A stretch of DNA of 64,000 nucleotides from contig OY725506.1 of the NCBI GenBank assembly GCA_963281255.1, positions 477,001 to 541,000 of the forward strand. The letters are read 5' to 3'. The position numbers and the translations under genes were made by a program. Shown piece by piece: positions 13,201 to 19,081 of the stretch (the stretch's first letter is position 1; every line of letters begins with the position of its first letter). The DNA comes from Aphrocallistes beatrix (Eukaryota > Porifera > Hexactinellida > Sceptrulophora > Aphrocallistidae). The notes beneath the pieces are model-generated. The model was not told where the DNA came from. It did not search any database and saw only the letters and a program-made list of their open reading frames with translations.

Positions 13201-16200
13201 AACTATGAATACAAGCACTAATTAGACATTAACAGCACAATCTACATACATATATACGGTCAACATAAACAATGATAAGCTCAGCACCAGTCTAATCACA
13301 GTGGTTAGTTGCCAATTCAAGCCTTAATCAGCGCCACTGATTCAGTTGGTAAAGTTTAAACCGAACCATTTTTCAAAAGTGGTTCGGTTGGTTAGTTAAA
13401 AACCGCACCACTTCTAAAACCGTGGCATCAGTGCTGTTGATAAGAAGTCAGTACAGATATGACGAGAATAATTCTCACAGAGAGGTTATATTCACAAGTG
13501 TAGCTATTTTAAATGAATCAATTGCATAAACTTAATTAAAAGTAGTTTGCGTATTTTATTGATTGATGTTTACTCTACATTAATATCTCTAAACACGGTC
13601 TTATATATTGTTGTTATTTGAGATCGGTTACCTCATTATTTAGTTTCAACATCCTTGGACAATGGATATATTCCTTTAAGTACCCAGAAGTTCTGTGTAT
13701 TTTAAGATGAATGTTTTGAGTTATAAGGAATAAATTAAGCGTGTTTTCTCAGATTTTCGCAATAATTTAGCCTGAAAAGTGTTCACTGATAATTTCTGAT
13801 ATCATTGTACTCTGGCAGTTTTGGGATTGCTAGTGCAATAAAATTTCAAAAAAACTCGTCCTACATGTAATACTTTTTTTCTTGAGGATAATATAAGCCA
13901 ACCTCCAACCAAAGATAAAGAATAGCATTGCACACAAACAATGAGTATAGAATCCTAGCTCTAACTCAACTCTACAAAACTAAGCACTAACTAACTCAAT
14001 AAATGTACTAACCTATCTAGTACCTAACCTAACACAAAGGAGATTATTCCTTAGCTCAATCGTTCAAGATTTCATAACGGGTTAACAGTGAGCCGGATGT
14101 ACTTATAAGAAATCTTCTCATCATCACCAGAGCCACAGGCACACTTGAAATCGTCTCTTGATTCCACCTCAAAGTCGATTTTTTCTCTCCCAGTCGGGAG
14201 ACACTCAACCCTCAGTTTACAGTTGTAGTAGCCAAATCCATTCACTGCGTCCTCTTCGATTTTAATTGAGCACATGGGGCATTCGAGATTGTTCATCTCA
14301 TAACTGAAATCACATAGTCCCTTAGTTGGTTCAAAAAAACCTTTCTGCATCCATACGTTTTTTTTGCATGCCACACAACCTTCGTTCTTACAAACTCCCT
14401 CAAAATTCAAGCCTGGAACAACAAACCTCCAAGCGGGTGCGTATTTTGAAAATTTGATTGTTTTAAACTTATCTTCAGAAGTAATATCTGCACATTTGAC
14501 TAGCGCCATACCGGGAATTTTTAAAACACTGGTACCATCACCTCCTTCTAACCCAACCATTACCTCAATTGTGGAATGGTCTCCAATGCCATAATCTTTC
14601 AATGTCATTGATTTGCCATTACGCTCATCACACAAAAACGTTGCGAATTTTAAAATTTGTCTCTCAGAATCAATACCAGTTCTTTTCTCTATCAGTTGCC
14701 TAAGTTCGGAGATTAAAGCATCAGGTTTGATGAGAATCGTTTCAGTTTTTCCGCTCAAAGCATTCACAAACAAAGTATTAAATCCGCTCATTTGAAATAT
14801 AATATGAACTCAGATGAATTAATAACGAAAAACTTGTGTATCAGAAGAAGTCACACTTCATATATACTTGAACGTACATAGTTACTAGTTATATGAGCCT
14901 AATAAATCACGAGTGTCTAATGGTATTTTCTCGTCTTAATTTACACCATTTCCACAAAGATTGTGGATATACAAACTAAGGTATTTGCATATAATATAAT
15001 ACAGAGGTACTATATATAGTAGTAAATGGGTTTAACAAGAGGGCGATCAAGTATAAACATTACACAATAATTTGGGGCACAATTTTCGATACTTTACTAA
15101 GTTCATTTGTTAATAACCCACGGTCAAAGGTCTGTTGCATGAAAAAATGCCCCCCCCGTGAAAAAATGCCCCCACCATGGATATTCATGTAATATGGGGG
15201 GGGGCAAAATTTCATGGAGTTAGCGTGAAAAATTGCCCCCCCGTGAAAAAATGCCCCCCACCATGGATATTCTAAAGTATGCCAATGCTTATACAAAACA
15301 TTTTGAATGCTATTTGGCTTCTATTCGTTTACTAAAGCACTGTAAATCAACAAACTAGTCGTGTGAAGTAATAACAATGACTTTCATAAATGTATCGTAT
15401 ATAAATAGTATCAGCAATATTTAGTGTTAAACTCAAGAATATCCATGGTGGGGGGCATTTTTTCATGGGGGGGCAATTTTTCACGCTAACTCCATGAAAT
15501 TTTGCCCCCCCCATATTACATAAATATCCATGGTGGGGGCATTTTTTCACGGGGGGGGCATTTTTTCATGCAACAGGTCTCAACTTTGTAGTAGAACTGG
15601 AAAAGACCTAGCCGCAAGAGAAATTTTTAAAAGTAAAGGTGACTTAACACTTTGGTCTCGATTATTTCTTCCTTTTTGAGCAGAGATTGAGCGGAGTTCC
15701 CAATTAACCGATGGAATGTAGTATTAACTTCTATGTAAGGGAACAATACGGTACCTGGAGACTTGTCCCAATGAAGCGGAGTTGACTATACGTATGTACT
15801 AATCAAATCTTGTCAATGATCGCATAATGTATGAGATGGGAGATACAAAATCCGTTAATACATAGAGACATGTATAGTTGAGTTCTATGTATTTTAGTTT
15901 ATCAGAGAGAATGATTGTGAGAATGCTATTAATAGGTGGAATTCTCACACTTTCAAACCCACACTAACTAAGAAAATAATAAAATTTAAGCTCTTTATCA
16001 ATTATATTTTGCAGTTACTTTGGAGCAAAGTTGAAACAGATTGAACCGAATATCAGTATCCATGAATAGTTCCCTAACCGAATACGAATGCTGATACACT
16101 CGGGTATTTGATAAATCTTACAGAGGGGCTGAAGTCAGGGTATTATACAGCAATTTCAAACCCTAAATTTTAATAATGACTCCACTTAAAGGGTCTGTTT

Positions 16201-18573
16201 ATCGGGTCATTTTGGCAGGACCGGAATAGCTCTCACACAAAGAGGTTAATAAACAATATTTTTGGTTAACAGGGTTCTCCGCTTAATCGGGGCAAATGTC
16301 CTCTGACCGATGTGACCCTATTAAGCGGAGTCGACAGTATGCCTAAATCGATAATACCATTATAGTCATCCAATTATCTAGGAGTACGAGACGCTCCTTT
16401 AGGCGTATGATTTTAAGCCCGAAAGCGTTTAGGAGCGTTTTAGAATATTACACAATTTATCTTATATTACAATGTTATTTATCGATTTAGACGTATGAAA
16501 ATATATTTATTTTAGACCAGGAGCGATTATCTGGAGGGCTGTATAATACCCTGATTATAATAGAGGGTAAATTGAGTATTATTCTGGATTTTTACGCTCC
16601 TGGAGCGCGAGACGTTCCTTTAGGCGTAAGATTTTAATTCTCAAAGTGTTTGAGAATTAAAATCTTACGCCTAAAGGAACGTCTCGCGCTCCTAGACAAT
16701 ACCTCGAAATAATCTTTAATGTAAGACTGTCAATTGTTATATAACTGTATGCTGATCTATTTTACAGATACTGGCTGTATCTGATAGGTCAATTAGTTAG
16801 AAAAATATGTTGTCACCAAGTTTGAAACTTTGTACCGGATAAAGTATGCATGAATATTCCATCACCGAATACGAATACTGATAGTATTCAGTTCCCAACC
16901 GAACATCAAATGTTTGCAAAATAGTATTTGACCTAACCGAATATTGAACTACTCGGTTGCAACCTCGCTTTATACATTTATTTATAACTACAGTACACAC
17001 TCGATAGTCCGAACACTTAAAATACTATGTATATTATGATTCGCCTCTATGCTTTAAATAAACTTTATAATATTATACAGTCGACTCCGCTTAATAGGGT
17101 CACTATTTAATGGGGTCAACCGCTTAATCGGGCCACTTTTGGCAGGACCGGAATAGCTCTCACACATAGAAGCTAATACAAAATATTTTCGGTTAATAGG
17201 GTTCTCCGCCTAATCGGGGCAAAATGTCCTCTGACCAATGTGACCCTATTAAGCGGAGTCAACTGTATCCATCAATAAGATTGAGAAACCTCATTAAATA
17301 AGCAATCTTAGCGAAATAATATCCTTAACATTCTAACAATACAAATTTATTATAATTAATTCCCTATTGAATTAGTGTTATTTCACTAATCGGAACAAAT
17401 TCACTAATCCGAACGATTTTTCGATCATTGGAACAGAGCTGTTCGGATTAGTGAGGGAGTACTGTGTTAATAAAAATGTCAGTCAACAGACTGTTTGAGT
17501 CAAAACGCCTCGAAGCCATAAATAAATTTGTTCAAGATACTCCTCCCATCGTGTTATATGGACTTGAACATAAACCGAAGAGTATAGTGTAATAATCGTT
17601 ATATGCATTCCAACCGTCCTATTTAGTAGTTATGAATTATTAATGGGTATTTTTAGCCCGAATTATCAGGAAATCCTGAAAAAAACGCGGAAATTATTCT
17701 TAAAATCAGTTAAAACTCTCACTTATCTAAACGTCAAATTAACATTTACTAAATGTATTAGAAAAAGTTTTCTTAATAAATACCGAATAAACCAAGGATA
17801 ACAAAAGTGCAAATCAAACATTTAAATTATATTAAGTAAACCCAACCAATTAAACCAATACAGAATCGATGGAATAGTGTTATATTTATAACTTGTGTTG
17901 ACATAACATCAACATTTGTTTGTTGTCATAATATGATAGAGCACATCAATAATAATAAAATAGTGTTGTAAGAACTAACCTTTCTATCCCAGACCAGAGT
18001 GAATGTTCCCATCTTGTACTTGACCTGCTGTCCCACCAGTTTGTGTAGGTCGTTGATGGTATAGGAGACTGATAGGTTTATTATCTGCTTCTGCTGACTC
18101 TTGCAATCTGTTTCATCCTTCACCACAATCTGGCATGTAGTCTGATTTAGCTCACTCGATGTGTCTGCATGAGCGACAACTGGAAAATTTGAGCTTCCTA
18201 GGACAACAAGAGATAAAGAAAGGATGGATGGATGAATGGATGGATGGATGGATGGATGGATGGATGGATGAATGGATGGATGGATGGATGGATGGATGGA
18301 TGGATGGATGGATGGATGGATGGATGGATGGATGGATGGATGGATGGATGGATGGATGGATGGATGGATGGATGGATGGATGGATGGATGGATGGATGGA
18401 TGGATGGATGGATGGATGGATGGATGGATGGATGGATGGATGGATGGATGGACGGTTGGATGGATGGATGAAAAAGCCTTACCATCAGTAGAAGAGTGCT
18501 GTGTGTTATCAGGAGTTGAATTCTCCCCCGTAGGAGAAGAATTGGAATCTGCTAGATCGATTAGATCTGACAT
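27..18573 (-). CDS. USP47: USP47-like ubiquitin-specific protease, 5' part (14 exons, continues beyond left edge)
   Basis: Cysteine protease that removes ubiquitin from substrates. Exons in transcript order: 18573-18483, 18197-17980, 5185-5048, 4936-4792, 4371-4275, 4202-4124, 4002-3936, 3827-3748, 3355-3206, 2900-2847, 2780-2739, 456-359, 277-232, 159-27. All phases join, giving 479 codons plus one base. Seen: an N-terminal ubiquitin-like region ending [11 protein letters not shown] (human long isoform has NGTFDLVWGNG); the Cys box [20 protein letters not shown] in the exon at 4275-4371; [18 protein letters not shown] at 3748-3827; CLEC and CENCGKKC zinc-type Cys pairs; [10 protein letters not shown]-like [14 protein letters not shown] at 359-456. 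The His box and C-terminal Ubl domains lie outside the window. The intron 5186-17979 (12.8 kb) is exceptional and carries five nested genes. Family assignment is firm; the last exon's donor (GTTGTT) is weak, and without splicing there an in-frame TGA follows at once. Confidence 0.9.
1022..1615 (-). CDS. Small single-pass membrane protein with poly-Gln tract, nested in a USP47 intron
   Basis: A 197-residue uninterrupted frame inside the USP47 intron 457-2738, on the same strand. I do not recognise the family. Visible: a signal-peptide-like N terminus ([17 protein letters not shown]), a short outer segment with two Cys ([13 protein letters not shown]), a strongly hydrophobic segment around residues 48-76, then a basic cytosolic side with a run of about 18 Gln (CAA repeats, 1232-1286) and a Ser/Lys/Tyr-rich tail. 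This suggests a type I membrane protein with a disordered tail. A TATATAAG box lies about 45 bp upstream of the ATG (plus coordinates near 1657-1666), which supports a gene of its own rather than a chance frame. The Gln run is an uninterrupted trinucleotide repeat and so probably length-variable. Confidence 0.55.
1925..2079. mobile_element. Palindromic MITE, Tigger/pogo-like, in USP47 intron
   Basis: The ends are inverted copies of CAGTAGAACTCGGTTAGTAC flanked by TA on both sides. There is no coding capacity. The same family occurs at 44075-44228. The CAGTAGAACTCG... terminus and TA target duplication are typical of Tigger/pogo-derived MITEs. Confidence 0.75.
2090..2155. repeat. AT-only low-complexity tract
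   Basis: Alternating runs of TTATATAATAA type, made almost wholly of A and T, next to the MITE and before the tandem repeat. It is self-complementary and may be unstable. No function is visible. Confidence 0.8.
2167..2550 (-). repeat. Two-copy tandem repeat plus GC-rich dispersed repeat
   Basis: Two direct copies of a unit of about 150 bp, each holding GGGTGTAGATTTCGAATATC (2188 and 2338 areas), are followed by a GC-rich block (about 2455-2545) with AAGCAAGCGAAGCGTGCTTG. The GC-rich block recurs at 31660-31740, 43600-43680 and 61130-61215. It produces a spurious Ser/Ala/Arg-rich frame that is not a gene. Confidence 0.7.
3036..3147. mobile_element. hAT-type MITE fragment (AGTGGTTCC...GGTTGAAAA family)
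   Basis: Starts CAGTGGTTCCATGGACCCC and ends near AAAGGTTGAAAATAG, in the USP47 intron 2901-3205. It is the same family as 27630-27780 and 37193-37334; the last has a clean 8-bp target duplication. Confidence 0.6.
4405..4556. mobile_element. Tigger/pogo-like MITE (GACTCCGCTTAATCGGG family)
   Basis: Lies in the USP47 intron between the Cys-box exon and the preceding exon. The left end CAGGTGACTCCGCTTAATCG and the inverted right end carry flanking TA. Other copies: 15680-15793, 16177-16337, 17078-17265, 36636-36799, 45469-45628. Confidence 0.75.
5569..5708. repeat. Minisatellite, about 26-bp unit x 5
   Basis: Five copies of a unit centred on CAGTTAGTTAGAACATGRTG, with slight variation. The array runs into the 3' end of the first nested Ubl gene, and the stop codon of that gene lies in the last partial unit. 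Confidence 0.9.
5705..6436 (-). CDS. Ubiquitin-like domain / Cys-rich fusion protein, paralogue 1
   Basis: 243 residues, single exon. Residues 6-88 read as a ubiquitin fold ending MVPRIRGG, very like the LVLRLRGG end of ubiquitin. Residues 93-235 form a second domain shared with four neighbouring paralogues: [26 protein letters not shown]-x4-C (CSSPRC), [21 protein letters not shown]. The paired Cys suggest a zinc site. The layout recalls ubiquitin-ribosomal protein fusions, where a protease cuts after Gly-Gly, but the second domain is one I cannot name. The start is a true ATG with TATATAAA about 55 bp upstream (6489-6500). It sits in the 12.8 kb USP47 intron, same strand. Cleavage and function are inference. 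Confidence 0.75.
   Translation of the reverse strand: MTSNSVQIFVRQPDGRNLAVNLTEFDSVTVNELMEIISHRTLVGSEFFRLIYGSHNLSTSENDSPTTLSDYKIERDATIHMVPRIRGGHMGIFRFADMTKKENFRVKELVVGGVSWRTVDDGLNFMGKCSSPRCKAYNEFVIDSKGFYKKENNECFLYSEIHKLRCPECGHSIKSNTICGIGLYNCTAVFECKPLHSEAVRFEIEARSEYKYAGCVGDDQKIAYDHFVITVNPLDSDPMDISY
6437..7455. other. Intron stretch between Ubl paralogues 1 and 2
   Basis: Holds the paralogue 1 promoter (TATA near 6490), an unplaced frame at 6683-7102 (listed separately) and two diverged direct repeats of about 100 bp (about 6590-6690 and 7185-7290; TTGAAAAA...ATACAAAATTG type) flanking that frame. Nothing else recognised. Confidence 0.5.
6683..7102 (+). CDS. Unclassified 139-codon frame, doubtful
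   Basis: Uninterrupted frame on the strand opposite to its neighbours, about 250 bp upstream of Ubl paralogue 1. No family recognised. The product would be basic, with a C-x3-C-x3-C-x2-C cluster late on ([12 protein letters not shown]) and no signal peptide or membrane segment. The frame is flanked by two diverged direct repeats, so it may be cargo of an old repeat. In DNA this AT-rich a chance frame of this length is unlikely but not excluded. No splice or promoter evidence was found. Confidence 0.22.
   Translation: MNLRKVQNIKIVSCKQMRKSFRKEDSAQMIQEEFRHNQENCKIIFTTPTIMSKWNVTSNRSAKEIYEFNCLHFIASQYSYYTLKTDACVYHCHALCWNCRYLNESVFKFKQQVNGFNRNYTYIEADFCRKLEWKYLMKH
7456..8178 (+). mobile_element. hAT-type transposon remnant with 8-bp target duplication
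   Basis: Ends TAGGGTTGG and CCAACCCTG are inverted copies with one mismatch, flanked by the 8-bp direct repeat ATCCCCAT (7448-7455 and 8179-8186). Sub-terminal GGGTTAAACCCGGG motifs are also mirrored. Near 7855-7960, plus strand, translation gives [20 protein letters not shown], the hAT C-terminal dimerisation motif (A-S-x-E-R-x-F-S). The rest of the transposase is lost, so this is a deletion derivative. Confidence 0.85.
8333..9022 (-). CDS. Ubiquitin-like domain / Cys-rich fusion protein, paralogue 2
   Basis: 229 residues from the ATG at 9022; the frame is open further upstream but has only a TTG there. The Ubl fold ends VSRLLGG (about residues 75-81). The second domain has [26 protein letters not shown]-x4-C (CKQVGC), KGFY, CPMC, GVGIYQC and YQYAGC. 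A TATATAAG box lies about 100 bp upstream (near 9125). It belongs to the five-gene same-strand array inside the USP47 intron. The pattern of invariant Cys (C-x4-C, then C-x2-C about 45 residues on) suggests metal binding. Function unknown; possibly an unconventional ubiquitin-like modifier or antiviral/stress effector (inference). Confidence 0.75.
   Translation of the reverse strand: MEDIYISGFGGKDLTIPIRSSKFKDFKVSELKSIIQARTGVEVERLRLLFGSKELESEHTLCYYGIKRGSNIVIVSRLLGGGGPCFNPLRFADVTSEDKFKPIEFECGPQWRAVSLGLSFTGTCKQVGCDALNDTVLVNKGFYKSTGGHCMLNFEISKLECPMCNVKLNKKEVIGVGIYQCKLTVTCKQEDKDEISYDIVSKDKYQYAGCIGKKDKIKYEYIMLIVKKL
9041..10226. other. Intron stretch between Ubl paralogues 2 and 3
   Basis: Contains the TATA box of paralogue 2 and, at about 9850-10200, the 3' flank of paralogue 3, which is recognisably duplicated at 11760-12130 downstream of paralogue 4 (shared TTTAATACATGTAAGGGTCC). 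No gene seen. Confidence 0.6.
10227..10982 (-). CDS. Ubiquitin-like domain / Cys-rich fusion protein, paralogue 3
   Basis: 251 residues from the ATG at 10982 ([10 protein letters not shown]); 19 more codons are open upstream but begin with TTG. Paralogue 4 has the equivalent start [10 protein letters not shown]. Ubl fold, then LAISGG in place of the Arg-rich LRGG end, so if the Gly-Gly is a cleavage site its flank has drifted. Second domain: [30 protein letters not shown]-x4-C (CKKPSC), CPMC, GLGIYKC, MEYAGC, then a longer acidic tail ([11 protein letters not shown]) shared only with paralogue 4. Closest relative of paralogue 4 in protein and 3' flank, so this pair is the youngest duplication of the array. 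Confidence 0.75.
   Translation of the reverse strand: MESELNNLFVKGIGDSIYTIKLQSATFSGTKISELKNIIQKKSVINVGEQRLIYNGRELYDVRDGKSMAFKDYDIQNNSNITLTLAISGGTGLLPLKFVDITSKDKFKTLELSKDAPQWRIITRGLNFVGICKKPSCVAYNNNVWVMKEFYDSYNGLCLLNSEITELQCPMCKSFLAKKNVTGLGIYKCRLNVQCKQEGKDKISYEIVAGDKMEYAGCYKEKDKIEYEYIKLIVKPLEDLSSKDVDLVIVE
11040..12164. other. Intron stretch between Ubl paralogues 3 and 4
   Basis: 11690-11760 shows one end of a Tigger-like MITE (CCCTCGCTTATCCGAACAC). About 11760-12130 is the duplicated 3' flank shared with paralogue 3. The rest is AT-rich and unrecognised. Confidence 0.5.
12165..12923 (-). CDS. Ubiquitin-like domain / Cys-rich fusion protein, paralogue 4
   Basis: 252 residues from the ATG at 12923; the nine codons upstream start with GTG. 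The Ubl fold ends TSVLRGGG, close to the ubiquitin LRGG. Second domain: [30 protein letters not shown]-x4-C (CENPFC), CPMC, GIGIYQC, YEYAGC, and the acidic tail [11 protein letters not shown]. The Cys in the VQC position of paralogue 3 is replaced here by Ser (VESKQEG), so that Cys is not part of an essential metal site, while C-x4-C and C-x2-C are kept. Same strand and array as the other four. Confidence 0.75.
   Translation of the reverse strand: MEAKLNNLFVNGIDGKHYTIKLQPANFSATKILELKDIIQKKSGINVGEQRLIYRGPELYEVRDGKYMTFKDYNIQNDSIITLTSVLRGGGFLPLKFADITSKDKFKTKELSEDAPEWRIITPGLNFLGICENPFCVACNNDVWVMKGLYESENGYCILNIEITKLKCPMCESALAKKNVFGIGIYQCRVQVESKQEGKDEISYEIVAGDKMEYEYAGCLKEEDKIEYEYIKLIVKPLENLSSKDVDLIQLD
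12924..14071. other. Intron stretch between Ubl paralogues 4 and 5
   Basis: Carries a possible short MITE at about 13325-13440 (CCGAACCA/TGGTTCGG and ...CCACTGAT/ATCAGTG pairs). Otherwise AT-rich DNA with no gene seen. Confidence 0.4.
14072..14791 (-). CDS. Ubiquitin-like domain / Cys-rich fusion protein, paralogue 5
   Basis: 239 residues, true ATG start ([15 protein letters not shown]), first of the array in transcription order. Ubl fold ending MVGLEGG, so the Gly-Gly is kept but not the preceding Arg. A linker of about 15 residues longer than in the others leads into [30 protein letters not shown]-x4-C (CKNEGC), KGFF, CPMC, GFGYYNC, and [13 protein letters not shown] in place of YxYAGC. 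It is the most diverged of the set. A TATATA-rich stretch lies near 14859. Probably the same biochemical class as its neighbours; the substrate or partner is unknown. Confidence 0.75.
   Translation of the reverse strand: MSGFNTLFVNALSGKTETILIKPDALISELRQLIEKRTGIDSERQILKFATFLCDERNGKSMTLKDYGIGDHSTIEVMVGLEGGDGTSVLKIPGMALVKCADITSEDKFKTIKFSKYAPAWRFVVPGLNFEGVCKNEGCVACKKNVWMQKGFFEPTKGLCDFSYEMNNLECPMCSIKIEEDAVNGFGYYNCKLRVECLPTGREKIDFEVESRDDFKCACGSGDDEKISYKYIRLTVNPL
15130..15577. repeat. Long inverted repeat (foldback) with G/C homopolymers
   Basis: Outer ends CTGTTGCATGAAAAAATG and its reverse complement CATTTTTTCATGCAACAG. The arms of about 140 bp contain CCACCATGGATATTC and GGCAAAATTTCATGGAG with runs of 7-9 C or G, separated by about 160 bp of unique DNA. 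Transcribed as part of the USP47 intron it would fold into a long hairpin. Confidence 0.85.
15680..15793. mobile_element. Tigger/pogo-like MITE, partial copy
   Basis: Contains GAGCGGAGTTCCCAATTAAC and ends AAGCGGAGTTGACTATA. Same family as 4405-4556; the left end is degraded. Confidence 0.6.
16177..16337. mobile_element. Tigger/pogo-like MITE
   Basis: GACTCCACTTAAAGGG at the left and AAGCGGAGTCGACAG then TA at the right; inner TTCTCCGCTTAATCGGGGC as in 17078-17265 and 45469-45628. Confidence 0.65.
16602..16692. repeat. Near-perfect palindrome, 44-bp arms with 3-bp spacer
   Basis: Arm 16602-16645 is the exact reverse complement of 16649-16692 around the spacer GTG. The arm includes GAGCGCGAGACGTTCC and TAGGCGTAAGATTTTAATTC. 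A diverged single arm lies at 16380-16440, and a related flank (TATCGATTTA...CGTATGAAAAT) recurs at 48840-48910, so this is part of a dispersed element. Confidence 0.9.
17078..17265. mobile_element. Tigger/pogo-like MITE
   Basis: Ends CAGTCGACTCCGCTTAATAG and its inverted copy (GGAGTCAACTG), flanked by TA. The best-preserved member of the family in the window. Confidence 0.8.
18222..18466. repeat. Tetranucleotide microsatellite (GGAT)n, about 60 units
   Basis: Almost pure GGAT on the plus strand with a few GAAT/GGAC variants, lying wholly in the first USP47 intron (18198-18482). It generates long spurious frames on both strands (WMDG and SIHP repeats) that are not proteins. Confidence 0.95.
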
Positions 18574-18992
18574 ATCATCGTCTGATAGAGATAGCTAATA
18601 TAGAGTGAATGTATGCCCAAATATCATTAATTCTCACATTCATCCCACATTGAATAAGTACATAGGTGAATTCAATAAGAATTTAATATCTTGGGACCAG
18701 AAATAAATTCAAAATTCGTTTCTTTCTTAGTATCAGAAAAAAGGATTACCTCTATACACAGACCTATACGTTATATGTCCTAATATTAGGTTGGATCTCA
18801 TTTTCAAAATCATTAACTTTAAGGAATTTCAATACCTCTTGGGTACTCCTCCAATCCCCCTTTAGAAAAAATAGCCCCCTAGTGCCATTGAGTATAAATA
18901 TAGATCTGAAAATATTCAAAATCAAATTATAAATAAACAGAACGAGCAATCATATAATAAAACTTATAGTTAAGCAGTTGACCAATGAGCTG
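18574..18992. other. USP47 upstream region / downstream of selenoprotein S
   Basis: 420 bp between the USP47 start codon and the selenoprotein S 3' end. Both genes run on the minus strand, so this stretch must hold the end of the selenoprotein S transcript and the USP47 5' UTR and promoter. No clear TATA box or polyadenylation signal was identified. Confidence 0.4.
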
Positions 18993-19054
18993 CGCGTATC
19001 AGATCAGTGAGTACTCGCTCCACAGTTTAGAGCACACACGTCATAACATACGCG
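18993..19054 (-). promoter_or_regulatory. Candidate SECIS element of selenoprotein S
   Basis: On the minus strand the lower stem CGCGTAT pairs with ATACGCG. Above it are ATGA on the 5' side and TGAT on the 3' side (SECIS core quartet), an upper stem GTGTGT/ACTCAC and GCTC/GAGC, and an apical loop with AAA 12 nt after ATGA. This is the standard eukaryotic SECIS plan and spacing. It starts about 27 nt after the TAG stop. Found by eye, not by folding software. Confidence 0.75.
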
Positions 19055-19081
19055 AATTGTAAAACCTGAAACCACTTCACA

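Larger units (their letters stand above)
14792..17979. other. Repeat-rich remainder of the large USP47 intron
   Basis: No gene seen in 3.2 kb. It holds a C/G-rich foldback (15130-15577), three Tigger-like MITE copies (15680-15793, 16177-16337, 17078-17265), a 44-bp perfect palindrome (16602-16692) and a diverged CTAATCCGAAC repeat (about 17380-17460). The density of self-complementary DNA is high. Confidence 0.7.

Noticed and set aside
18159-18598. Long frames rich in WMDG or SIHP repeats on both strands
   Set aside because: They are six-frame readings of the (GGAT)n microsatellite. The real coding parts are the two USP47 exons on either side of it.
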